From contig NZ_FOYF01000005.1 of NCBI RefSeq assembly GCF_900115925.1, positions 248,001 to 312,000 on the forward strand: 64,000 nucleotides of DNA. Reading direction: 5' to 3'. Shown here one piece after another: positions 35,730 through 43,570 of the stretch (the stretch's first letter is position 1; every line of letters begins with the position of its first letter). The notes beneath the pieces were generated by a model. The model was not told the DNA's origin and made no database searches. It was given only the letters and a program-made list of their open reading frames with translations. The stretch comes from Bacillus sp. cl95 (GTDB taxonomy: Bacteria > Bacillota > Bacilli > Bacillales > Cytobacillaceae). The translations under genes were made by a program, and so were the position numbers.

Positions 35730-36344
35730 ATGACTTGGAAAGTTCGAGAAGAAATTATTATCCCTCCATACGAAGGTCGAAGCACACATCTGAAAGCCGG
35801 AGAAGAACTGATTATTATTGATACAGATGGAAAACAAGTGGGGGATTTCATTTGCTTTAATCTCCATGATCCATCAGAACATGTCTCCCCTGTTCATATG
35901 CGCGCCTCTTTAAGCAGTATTCGCTTAAAGGTTGGAGATTATCTTTATAGCAATCGGCGGAGACCTCTAATGCAGCTCGTTCACGATACAGTTGGACGAC
36001 ACGATTTCTTCTTTCCCGCTTGTGACTATTACCGCTATAAAATGGATTTCAACGACGAAAACCATCCAAACTGCCATGATAATCTAATGCGTGCATTAGA
36101 AAAATACGAGTTCAAACCTGAACATTTACCAGATCCTATCAACTGGTTTATGTATAACAAGCTAGATTCGTTTGGCGACTATGAAATTAACGAACCACTT
36201 TCAAAGCCAGGTGATTACGTAAAATTAAAGGCATTGGAGGATTGCCTAGTCGCTCTTTCCTCATGTTCTCAAGATATGGCTCCTGTTAACGGCTGGAAAG
36301 TTACACCTTTAAAAATGCAAGTCATTGGAGAAACCCATGAATGA
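35730..36344 (+). CDS. DUF1989 (urea-carboxylase-associated) protein; candidate formimino deiminase
   Basis: The product has 204 residues. DUF1989 landmarks are DGKQVGDFICFNLHDPSEHVSP, LKVGDYLYSNRRRPLMQLV and FFFPACDYYRYKMDF, then HPNCHDNL with Cys/His residues that may bind metal. A characterised pair from this family (CgdAB) acts as a carboxyguanidine deiminase, so releasing ammonia from a C=N group is a reasonable activity. I infer that it could deiminate formiminoglycine to formylglycine. It overlaps the M20 hydrolase gene by 8 bases. Confidence 0.87.
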   Translation: MTWKVREEIIIPPYEGRSTHLKAGEELIIIDTDGKQVGDFICFNLHDPSEHVSPVHMRASLSSIRLKVGDYLYSNRRRPLMQLVHDTVGRHDFFFPACDYYRYKMDFNDENHPNCHDNLMRALEKYEFKPEHLPDPINWFMYNKLDSFGDYEINEPLSKPGDYVKLKALEDCLVALSSCSQDMAPVNGWKVTPLKMQVIGETHE

Positions 36345-37455
36345 GACCCAGTTTCTTCAACAATTAATCCAGATCGATAGTATTAATCCCCCGGGAAATG
36401 AATCAAGAATGGCTAACTTTTTAGCAAAGCGCTGCGAGGCGATTGGGATGCCTTTTGAAATCCAAAGGGTCGATAACGGACGAAGCAATTTTCTTCTTCA
36501 AATTAAAGGAAAAACTCCAAAAAAGCTTTTCTTCTGTGGTCATATGGATACAGTCTCACCTGGTGAAATGCAGTGGGAATATCCGCCTCTATCTGGAGAA
36601 ATCGTGGGAAATAGGATGTATGGCCGAGGGGCATCGGATATGAAAAGCGGACTTGCCGCGATGTACCTGGCCATAGAATCTATTTTCTTGGAAAATATCA
36701 TCCCACATCATACGCTTGTCTTTTTGGCAACGGCTGGTGAAGAGGTCGATAGCTGCGGAGCAAGGGTTTTCTTAGAGTCTCACCAGTTAGCAGATGTGGA
36801 AGCGATGATTATCGGAGAGCCCACAAACGGAAAAGTAGTAATCGGACATAAAGGTGCCCTGTGGTTAGACATTACTACATATGGAAAAACAGCTCATGGT
36901 TCCATGCCTGACAAGGGTATCAACGCGATTGAAAAAATGACCAAGGTCATTCAACTAATAGAAAAATTGAAGTTGGAGTGGATCTATACAACTGAAACAT
37001 TAGGAAAAAGCAGCATGGCTGTTACAACCATCCAAGGGGGAGTTCAAACGAACGTCATCCCAGATTCTTGCAGCATCACGGTCGACATTCGAACTGTCCC
37101 TCCTCAATCTCATCAAGATATTTTTGAAAAACTAACGCTTCACTTAAAACAATTAAGTCAAAACGAACCGAACTTCTCTTTCGATTTGAAAAAAAGGCTC
37201 GATCGTCCCTCTATTTTTACAGACAAAAAAAGCAGCATTATTCAAAAAGCATTGAAATTAAATAACTTTAAGAACGAAGAGTGCTACGGTGTTTCCTATT
37301 ACACGGACGCTGCGGTACTAAATCCGAATAGTTCTATCCCGACTTTGATTTATGGGCCAGGCGATGAATCCCTTGCCCATCAGCCAAATGAGTGGGTAGA
37401 CATTGATGCCTATCAAAAATCGATTGAATTCTATCGTAAACTCATGCTCGAATAG
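36337..37455 (+). CDS. M20-family amidohydrolase (ArgE/DapE type); candidate N-formylglycine hydrolase
   Basis: The product is about 372 residues from the ATG at 36337. Zinc ligands are visible: FCGHMDTVSPGE, GRGASDMKSGLAAM, ATAGEEVDSCGA (with the catalytic Glu pair) and IGEPTNGKVVIGHKG; YYTDAAVL lies near the C-terminus. The family removes acyl groups from N-acyl amino acids. A formylglycine substrate would finish the proposed purine route, giving glycine and formate. The gene is translationally coupled to the DUF1989 gene. Confidence 0.9.
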   Translation: MNETQFLQQLIQIDSINPPGNESRMANFLAKRCEAIGMPFEIQRVDNGRSNFLLQIKGKTPKKLFFCGHMDTVSPGEMQWEYPPLSGEIVGNRMYGRGASDMKSGLAAMYLAIESIFLENIIPHHTLVFLATAGEEVDSCGARVFLESHQLADVEAMIIGEPTNGKVVIGHKGALWLDITTYGKTAHGSMPDKGINAIEKMTKVIQLIEKLKLEWIYTTETLGKSSMAVTTIQGGVQTNVIPDSCSITVDIRTVPPQSHQDIFEKLTLHLKQLSQNEPNFSFDLKKRLDRPSIFTDKKSSIIQKALKLNNFKNEECYGVSYYTDAAVLNPNSSIPTLIYGPGDESLAHQPNEWVDIDAYQKSIEFYRKLMLE

Positions 37456-37483
37456 TCAAAATTCCATTTAAGGGTGGACTGTT

Positions 37484-38821
37484 ATGACATCTATTTTAAT
37501 TAAAAATGCAGAAATCATTACCATGAATCAAAAAGAAGAAATCATTCATGGTGATTTATATATTGAAAACGACGTTATCGTTGCCATTGGAGAGAATTTA
37601 TCCTATCCTGCAGATAAAATCATCGACGGAACGAATCGAACCGTCATTCCTGGTTTTATCCAAACGCATATTCATTTGTGTCAAACCTTGTTTCGTGGTC
37701 AAGCGGATGATCTCGAGCTGTTAGACTGGTTAAAAAAGAAGGTATGGCCTTTAGAAGCGGCCCATGATGAAGAATCATCCTACTACTCAGCCATGCTCGG
37801 CATCGGAGAATTAATCCAAAGCGGAACGACAACCGTCGTAGATATGGAAACTGTTCACCATACTGATAACGCATTTCAAGCGATTTATGAAAGTGGCATT
37901 CGCGCCTTGGCTGGAAAAGTCATGATGGATAAAGGGGAAGAAGTACCGCTTCTTCTTCGCGAGAACACGAACCAGTCCATTCAACAGAGCGTTGATTTAT
38001 TGGAAAAGTGGAATGGTCGCGATCACGGTCGCATCCAGTATGCTTTTTGCCCTCGATTCGTTGTCTCCTGTACAGAGGAACTGTTAGTACAGGTTCGTGA
38101 CCTTTCGAAAAATTATCATGTTAAGGTTCATACTCATGCTTCTGAGAACAAAGGGGAAATTGATCTCGTTGAGATGGAAAAAGGCATGCGCAACGTTGTC
38201 TACCTTGATCATATCGGCTTAGCCAATGAAAATCTGATCCTTGCACATTGTGTATGGTTGGATAAAGAAGAAAAGCGGATCATCAAGGAAAGAGGCGTAA
38301 AAGTCAGTCATTGCCCTGGCTCCAACTTAAAGCTAGCCTCTGGCATTGCAGATATTCCTGATCTATTAGATTTAGACGCATTTGTTAGCTTAGGAGCAGA
38401 CGGTGCTCCCTGCAATAACAATTTAGATATGTTTAATGAAATGCGTCTGGCAGCCATTATTCAGAAGCCTATGCACGGTCCAACTTGCATGAATGCCAAA
38501 ACTATTTTTAAAATGGCCACAATTGGTGGTGCAAAAGCCGTTGGAATGGAAGACCAGATAGGAAGCCTTGAAGTTGGCAAGAAAGCAGATGTGGTCATTC
38601 TCAATCTCAATGATTTCCATCTCTACCCTTCCAGCGAAGTCGATACCATCTCCAGGATTGTCTATTCTGCTACCAGAGCCGATGTAGAAACGACTATTAT
38701 CAATGGTAAAATTGTCGTGGAAAACAGGATTGTCAAAACGATAGATAAGCAGATCGTTTTAAAAGAAGTGAATAAATCCATCAAGCGATTGTTGAAAAGA
38801 ATTCCGTCTATTGCTTATTAA
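37484..38821 (+). CDS. Amidohydrolase, guanine-deaminase/SsnA/TrzA-like
   Basis: The product has 445 residues. Mononuclear metal site motifs: QTHIHLCQTLFRGQADDLEL, VHTHASENKGEI, ILAHCVWLD and SLGADGAPCNNNLDMFNE. The family includes guanine deaminase, SsnA, 8-oxoguanine and triazine deaminases. It could make xanthine from guanine, or deaminate 4-aminoimidazole. The C-terminus (VLKEVNKSIKRLLKRIPSI) is an amphipathic helix that might serve as an encapsulation signal. It is the last gene of the microcompartment operon. Confidence 0.88.
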   Translation: MTSILIKNAEIITMNQKEEIIHGDLYIENDVIVAIGENLSYPADKIIDGTNRTVIPGFIQTHIHLCQTLFRGQADDLELLDWLKKKVWPLEAAHDEESSYYSAMLGIGELIQSGTTTVVDMETVHHTDNAFQAIYESGIRALAGKVMMDKGEEVPLLLRENTNQSIQQSVDLLEKWNGRDHGRIQYAFCPRFVVSCTEELLVQVRDLSKNYHVKVHTHASENKGEIDLVEMEKGMRNVVYLDHIGLANENLILAHCVWLDKEEKRIIKERGVKVSHCPGSNLKLASGIADIPDLLDLDAFVSLGADGAPCNNNLDMFNEMRLAAIIQKPMHGPTCMNAKTIFKMATIGGAKAVGMEDQIGSLEVGKKADVVILNLNDFHLYPSSEVDTISRIVYSATRADVETTIINGKIVVENRIVKTIDKQIVLKEVNKSIKRLLKRIPSIAY

Positions 38822-38822
38822 T

Positions 38823-39053
38823 AGGCTTTTTCCGCAAACTTTGTTGCTGTTTATGGGGAGGTTGATTTCCATTCCAGGATGCTCGCTTTCCGCGGGGCGG
38901 GCAGTGAGCCTCCTCGGCGCAACGGCGCCTGTGGGGTCTCACCTGTCCCGCTGCTCCCGCAGGAGTCTCGCACCTTCCGCTCCAATCAACTTCTTCATTA
39001 ATGTTTTCTTTCTCAAAACTTTTGTTAAAACACCATTGTTTAGAAAAGAGCCT
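38823..39053 (+). repeat. Long GC-rich palindromic repeat, second end type
   Basis: The core (TGCTCGCTTTCCGCGG, GAGCCTCCTCGG, CTCCCGCAGGAGTCTCGC, TTCCGCTCCAATCAAC) matches the other long copies. The ends differ: AGGCTTTTTC and GAAAAGAGCCT instead of GGCTCTGTTAA. It lies between the microcompartment operon and pbuX. Confidence 0.8.
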
Positions 39054-39125
39054 TTTAATAAATCAGAAATCAAGTAATGGGCTCTCAACAGGGTCCATTT
39101 TCTTTTGCTTTGTACATTCCATGAG

Positions 39126-39182
39126 CAAAAAAATACACCCCACCTGCTATATAGATTTTCTATACAACAAAGGAGTGTGTTT
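39126..39182 (-). terminator. Likely terminator of pbuX
   Basis: On the minus strand, ACACTCC and GGGTGT flank an inner TATAG/CTATA pair and are followed by a run of T. The pairing is imperfect but well placed after the permease gene. Confidence 0.6.
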
Positions 39183-39207
39183 TGAGGATTCAATTCTTTT
39201 ATATGAT

Positions 39208-40503
39208 CTAGGCGGTCACTTTTTCTTTATCTCCGACTGCTTTTGGTTTTACGTTAAAGACAATATTCAAGAATATAGCCGTTAAACTTCCAACTACAAT
39301 TCCATTATCCGTTAAGATCCTCACGCTTTCTGGCATTTGTGCAAAAATCCCAGGAACAGCCGTAACCCCTAAGCCCATTCCTACTGCACAGGCAACAATG
39401 AGCAGATTCTCCTGAGAAGAGAAGTCTACCTTGCCGAGCATTTTAATTCCGTATGCTACTACCATACCAAACATGGCAATCATGGCACCACCAAGAACTG
39501 GAGAAGGAATGATTGTAGTCAATGCACCGATTTTTGGTACAAGTCCGAGAATGACAAGGAAAGCACCCGCAGTATAAATAACATTCTTTCCTTTGACACC
39601 TGATAATTGTACTAATCCAACGTTTTGAGAGTAAGTGGTGTATGGAAATGCATTAAAGATTGCTCCTAAAACGATAGCCAATCCCTCTGCTCGATATCCA
39701 TTTGCTAAGTCTTTTTCATCTACTTTCTTGCCTACAATATCCGAAAGGGCGAAGTAAACACCTGTAGATTCCACTAGGCTGACGATCGCAACTAGAATCA
39801 TAGTAAGAATGGCTGCTAATTCAAAAGTAGGCGTACCGAAGTAAAAAGGCTGTGGCATATGAAACCATGATGCTTCGCCAACTGCACCAAAATCGACCTT
39901 GCCCATGAAGGAAGACACAATAGTACCTCCAACTAGCCCAAGAAGTATTGCAACCGAACGCACAAATCCCTTAAAGAATCTAAAAAGTAATAGAATGAAA
40001 ACCAAAGTTCCGAAGGCAAGAGAAATATTTTCCACTGACCCAAAATCAGGACTTCCTACACCACCTGCCATGTTATTCATCGCAACAGGGATTAGAGTAA
40101 TACCGATTACACTAACGACCGATCCCGTAACGACAGGCGGAAAGAATTTTACGAGCATTCCAAAGTATTTAGCCACGAGAACAACAAAAATTCCCGACAC
40201 CAGAATGGACCCGTAAATAGCTGATATACCGTACTGGCCACCAATGGCTATCATAGGTCCAACCGCAGTGAATGTACATCCTAGAACAACCGGAAGACCA
40301 ATCCCAAAGAAACGATTCCGCCACACTTGCAGTAATGTTGCAATCCCACACATCAGAATATCAATCGATACTAAATAGGTTAGTTGTTCTACAGATAATT
40401 TAAGAGCACCACCGACAATTAAAGGAACAATCACCGCACCAGCGTACATCGCTAATACATGTTGTATACCTAAGGAAGCTGTCTTCAATGAGTTTTGATT
40501 CAT
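39208..40503 (-). CDS. pbuX: Xanthine permease (NCS2)
   Basis: The product has 431 residues and about fourteen membrane helices. It matches Bacillus PbuX closely in memory: SLGIQHVLAMYAGAVIVPLI, LTYLVSIDILMCGIATLLQV and FFGIGLPVVLGCTFTAVGPM, then SLVESTGVYFALSDI and FNAFPYTTYSQNVGLV. It should import xanthine by proton symport; urate permeases PucJ/PucK are related alternatives. It converges on the microcompartment operon, supplying its presumed substrate. No purine riboswitch was found upstream. Confidence 0.92.
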   Translation of the reverse strand: MNQNSLKTASLGIQHVLAMYAGAVIVPLIVGGALKLSVEQLTYLVSIDILMCGIATLLQVWRNRFFGIGLPVVLGCTFTAVGPMIAIGGQYGISAIYGSILVSGIFVVLVAKYFGMLVKFFPPVVTGSVVSVIGITLIPVAMNNMAGGVGSPDFGSVENISLAFGTLVFILLLFRFFKGFVRSVAILLGLVGGTIVSSFMGKVDFGAVGEASWFHMPQPFYFGTPTFELAAILTMILVAIVSLVESTGVYFALSDIVGKKVDEKDLANGYRAEGLAIVLGAIFNAFPYTTYSQNVGLVQLSGVKGKNVIYTAGAFLVILGLVPKIGALTTIIPSPVLGGAMIAMFGMVVAYGIKMLGKVDFSSQENLLIVACAVGMGLGVTAVPGIFAQMPESVRILTDNGIVVGSLTAIFLNIVFNVKPKAVGDKEKVTA

Positions 40504-40876
40504 TTGCCATTTCCACCTTCCGTTTAGAAAATGAATTCATGTTTTCCCAATGAAAGCGACTGAACCTAACCTAAATTTTTCTCCTTTCTTACGAGGACTT
40601 ATGAAATTCCATTCAAATACAAATTGTTAAGTAATCTTACCCTACCAACATTGAGAAAATTTCCGAGAAAATACTTTGTCCTACGCTTTCAGTTATATGA
40701 GTGTAATCCAAGCTTCATTCATATTGTTTTTTAAAAATTCCGAAAACAAACAAGGTATTAGTAATAAACTATTTTTAGATTCTACTATTTTCGTATTATG
40801 TAGTTCTTCCAATAAAAGGTATAATTAGCTTATCTTTAAAGAAATGCTGAATTGATATTTGAAAGGAGAAATTGAA
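40504..40876. other. Intergenic region, no gene seen
   Basis: This AT-rich stretch lies between divergent pbuX and the VOC gene and must hold both promoters. I found no purine riboswitch fold, no repeat copy and no convincing operator. Confidence 0.5.
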
Positions 40877-41254
40877 TTGGAGACTAACTTAATAAAACAA
40901 GTCGGACAAATTGGGGTACCAGTTAAAAATCTAGAAAAGGCCATACATTTTTATAAAGAAAAACTTGGCCTTTCCCTTCTTTTTAATACAGATAGGATGG
41001 CGTTCTTTGAATGCAACGGTCTAAGGCTGCTTTTAAGCCTGCCAGAAAAAGAAGAATTCGCTCACTCTAGCTCAGTCATTTATTTTCAAGTTGAAGATAT
41101 AAAGAAAGCATATGACGATCTTTTAGATAAAGATGTAACATTTATAGATGAACCGCATGTGGTAGCCAAAATGGGGCAAACCGAGACATGGATGACGTTT
41201 TTTAAAGATAGCGAAGATAATACCCACGCTCTGTTGAGCGAAGTACAAGTCTAA
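40877..41254 (+). CDS. VOC-family (glyoxalase-like) protein
   Basis: The product is about 125 residues from a TTG at 40877, 8 bases after AAAGGAG. The two beta-alpha-beta-beta-beta modules start QVGQIGVPVKNLEKAIHFYK and SVIYFQVEDIKKAYDDLL, and the protein ends near WMTFFKDSEDNTHALLSE. The family covers glyoxalases, dioxygenases and resistance proteins. Nothing here fixes the substrate. It stands alone. Confidence 0.87.
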   Translation: METNLIKQVGQIGVPVKNLEKAIHFYKEKLGLSLLFNTDRMAFFECNGLRLLLSLPEKEEFAHSSSVIYFQVEDIKKAYDDLLDKDVTFIDEPHVVAKMGQTETWMTFFKDSEDNTHALLSEVQV

Positions 41255-41261
41255 CGGAAGT

Positions 41262-41298
41262 AGAAAGAGACCGTTTTTTTGAACGGCCACTTTCTTTA
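41262..41298 (+). terminator. Probable terminator after the VOC gene
   Basis: GAAAG and CCGTT pair with AACGG and CTTTC around mismatches and a T-rich loop, followed by TTTATA. It lies between convergent genes. Confidence 0.5.
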
Positions 41299-41329
41299 TA
41301 TAATCTATTAGTATCTTACTTATTAAAGC

Positions 41330-41938
41330 CTACTTGTTCATACTCGCAAGGAAGTCGCCTAATAGGCTATCCAGTTCATTTTCCTTTTCAACATGATCTT
41401 CCTTGATGAAAGGCTCATCTTTCTTTGCAGTTTCCCAGTCAAATGAATCAAGGTCATCATCCAAATCATCTATTTCCTTAGCAGCCGCTGTGTCTTCAAA
41501 AGAATCTAGGAAGCTATCATCGCTTACTATTTCAACTGGTTGTTCATTCACCGCTGGTTCTTCTTGCAAGTAAAGGGCTTCGTCGATATTCACTGACTTG
41601 CTGTTTAGTGAAGCAAGCAATGTCGTCGCTCGAATCGGGTCCGTTAAGAGCTGGTAAATGATACTTCCTAGCAAAGCTTCCGAATGCTCGTGCTTTAACC
41701 AATCTCTCTGTGACTTGCTTAATTTATGGGGGAGGGGAATCGTAATGGTTTCCCTCTCCCTTGAAGAGGAATGACTAACACCTTGCATGACAAATTCGGC
41801 AATCTTACTTGAAAAATTCCTTCTTTCAGATTCCTTTAGCTTTTGTAAATGCTTCAATAAGTGATCAGGCGTATCAGAAGGAACGCGAAAGGAAATGGCT
41901 TGACCCCTCTTAATTTCATTTGCGGCTGATTTTTTCAT
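41330..41938 (-). CDS. ParR-like partner protein of the actin-like ParM
   Basis: The product has 202 residues. The N-terminal half is basic, with a ribbon-helix-helix-like start (RGQAISFRVPSDTPDHLLKHL). The C-terminal half is strongly acidic (DDLDDDLDSFDWE) and ends in LDSLLGDFLASMNK. That layout, a DNA-binding N-terminus and a C-terminus that caps a filament, is what ParR-type adaptors show. It lies 12 bases after the ParM-like gene. The assignment rests mainly on position and layout. Confidence 0.7.
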   Translation of the reverse strand: MKKSAANEIKRGQAISFRVPSDTPDHLLKHLQKLKESERRNFSSKIAEFVMQGVSHSSSRERETITIPLPHKLSKSQRDWLKHEHSEALLGSIIYQLLTDPIRATTLLASLNSKSVNIDEALYLQEEPAVNEQPVEIVSDDSFLDSFEDTAAAKEIDDLDDDLDSFDWETAKKDEPFIKEDHVEKENELDSLLGDFLASMNK

Positions 41939-41950
41939 ATCATCACCTTA

Positions 41951-43123
41951 TTATTTCTTTACCGGTTCTTGGGTCACCTTCGGCTTTTCCGTTTTCCTTA
42001 CAAAATCGGTAATAAGCTTATAATAAGCATTTGCCATCATCCAAATGCTCTCTTTTTCGTCTTCAAAAAATTCAATATTATAGCCATCTAAATTATTATT
42101 TAAGGTTTTAATATATTCCTTCAATACGTTAGCCCCGCCACCCACAAAATAGCAGATTTCTGTCTGTGAGTTCTTCTGCCAAACGTTACGTAGTAAGCGA
42201 TATTGTTTTTTTGCTAATTCTAGCAAGATGCGATCGGTAATATCATGAACGCTTGTCCGACTACCTTTAACCATAATATGATTACGGTCATTTTTCCTTG
42301 TAATGATTTCTACAACATCACGGCGGCTGTCTAATTCAACACCATGCTTCGATCTAATTTCTTCTCTTATCGCCTCTAATGATTCAGATACGCCTAGATT
42401 AAACCCTTGAGCCTTATCATCATCAACGTTACGGTCCTTAATGACAGCTATATCTGTAGATAAACCGCCAATATCCTGAATCAATATTCTCTTATCAATC
42501 AGATCCTTGTTTATGATTTTCAAATCATTGTCCATCACAAGATTGATATAGGCTGCAAATCCTTCAGGATAGATCTTTACTTCATTGAACTTAATATTTA
42601 CTTTTAATCCTTGATATTTCGGTGTAACGAGGAATTCCACTTGATGGACAGAACCTACCAATTTAGAGCGATAACCAGAATCCTTCCCTTCCTTTACTTC
42701 ACGAAGAGGAAGTCCAGTACCTAAAGTATAGTTCGCATCAATCACATTCTTCACTCGTGGGAAAAGGTGTGAGTTTTCTTCTTTAACAGCATCCAAGGCC
42801 AAAGTGGCAAAAAGCATTACCAAAGTTTGGTCTTCTTCCGATTTATCGCCACCGGGATCTAATTCAGTTGCATTGTTGCTCTTCGTTGCTAAATGACCTA
42901 CACGGTATATGACGTTATTATCTTTTAAAGCAGGGGAGTGTACTTTTATATGAATCCCATCAAGAGGATTCTTATTGTTCAATTCTTCAATTCCAATTAC
43001 AGGTCGATCTTCCGTATCTCTTGCAACAATGTTAGGAATACTTATTTCGTAATCTAATTCCCCGAAAATAGCCTTAATCGAGTCATTGCCAACATCTACT
43101 GCTGCGATTCTAGAGTTAGACAT
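41951..43123 (-). CDS. ParM/StbA-family actin-like segregation protein
   Basis: The product is about 390 residues from the ATG at 43123. Actin-fold nucleotide motifs are visible: phosphate 1 IAAVDVGNDSIKAIFG, phosphate 2 LIQDIGGLSTDIAVI, and the adenosine motif CYFVGGGANVLKEY. Such proteins form ATP-driven filaments that push plasmids apart; chromosomal copies are also found in Bacillus. The upstream region holds a dense array of TGTAAAC heptamers that could be the centromere. The open frame begins at 43144, but GGGATGA spacing favours 43123. Confidence 0.88.
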   Translation of the reverse strand: MSNSRIAAVDVGNDSIKAIFGELDYEISIPNIVARDTEDRPVIGIEELNNKNPLDGIHIKVHSPALKDNNVIYRVGHLATKSNNATELDPGGDKSEEDQTLVMLFATLALDAVKEENSHLFPRVKNVIDANYTLGTGLPLREVKEGKDSGYRSKLVGSVHQVEFLVTPKYQGLKVNIKFNEVKIYPEGFAAYINLVMDNDLKIINKDLIDKRILIQDIGGLSTDIAVIKDRNVDDDKAQGFNLGVSESLEAIREEIRSKHGVELDSRRDVVEIITRKNDRNHIMVKGSRTSVHDITDRILLELAKKQYRLLRNVWQKNSQTEICYFVGGGANVLKEYIKTLNNNLDGYNIEFFEDEKESIWMMANAYYKLITDFVRKTEKPKVTQEPVKK

Positions 43124-43256
43124 AAATAAATCATCCCTTTTCATTTAATAGATTTCGTTTTGTTTAGAAGTTATGTATGTGTGTCTCTATTAAAGGTTAT
43201 AAGAGATTTCCTGTTTCTTCAATGAACCTGGGCGAAAAGAAATATATCTGTAATCC

Positions 43257-43424
43257 TGTAAACAGCTTGTAAACTAAGGTTCTTTGTAAACATTTTCTGT
43301 AAACAGCCATTTCAAAATGGTATACATCGCGTCATTTCAACTTGTATACGTTTTTGTATACATGTAAACGCACTTGTACACGTCGCGTTTACTATATGTA
43401 AACATGTATACACTTTCTGTAAAC
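43257..43424 (+). repeat. TGTAAAC-type iteron array (candidate parC centromere)
   Basis: Eleven same-strand heptamers lie in 168 bp. TGTAAAC is at 43257, 43268, 43285, 43298, 43363, 43397 and 43418. TGTATAC is at 43343, 43355 and 43405. TGTACAC is at 43375. The array is directly upstream of the ParM-like gene, where ParMRC systems carry their ParR-binding repeats, and it probably contains the promoter too. Confidence 0.75.
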
Positions 43425-43517
43425 TGTAATCTTTTTTTATTTCCGTTACTTCTTGTTCCCAATTTTTATTGAAAGGTATATTTATTTTAGATGTTTAACA
43501 GCACCTAATACTAAAGA

Positions 43518-43545
43518 AAAGCCAGAGAAATCATTCCCTGGCTTT
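43518..43545 (-). terminator. Terminator of the sensor kinase gene
   Basis: AAAGCCAG and CTGGCTTT form an 8-bp stem, extended by a partly paired GAGAAA/TTCC, with T-rich sequence after it on the minus strand. Confidence 0.8.
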
Positions 43546-43570
43546 GTTGTCTATTAACACATACTTTTTA

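Noticed and set aside
38811-39285. Open frames across the GC-rich repeats at 38.8-39.3 and 46.5-46.9 kb
   Set aside because: They are translations of the repeat core and occur with similar wording at each copy.
40504-40876. Purine riboswitch before pbuX
   Set aside because: I looked for the conserved purine aptamer junction and loops here and upstream of pucE and the BMC operon, and found none.
43257-43424. TGTAAAC array as a CRISPR
   Set aside because: Repeats are only 7 bp with irregular spacing and no cas genes nearby; a segregation site fits better.
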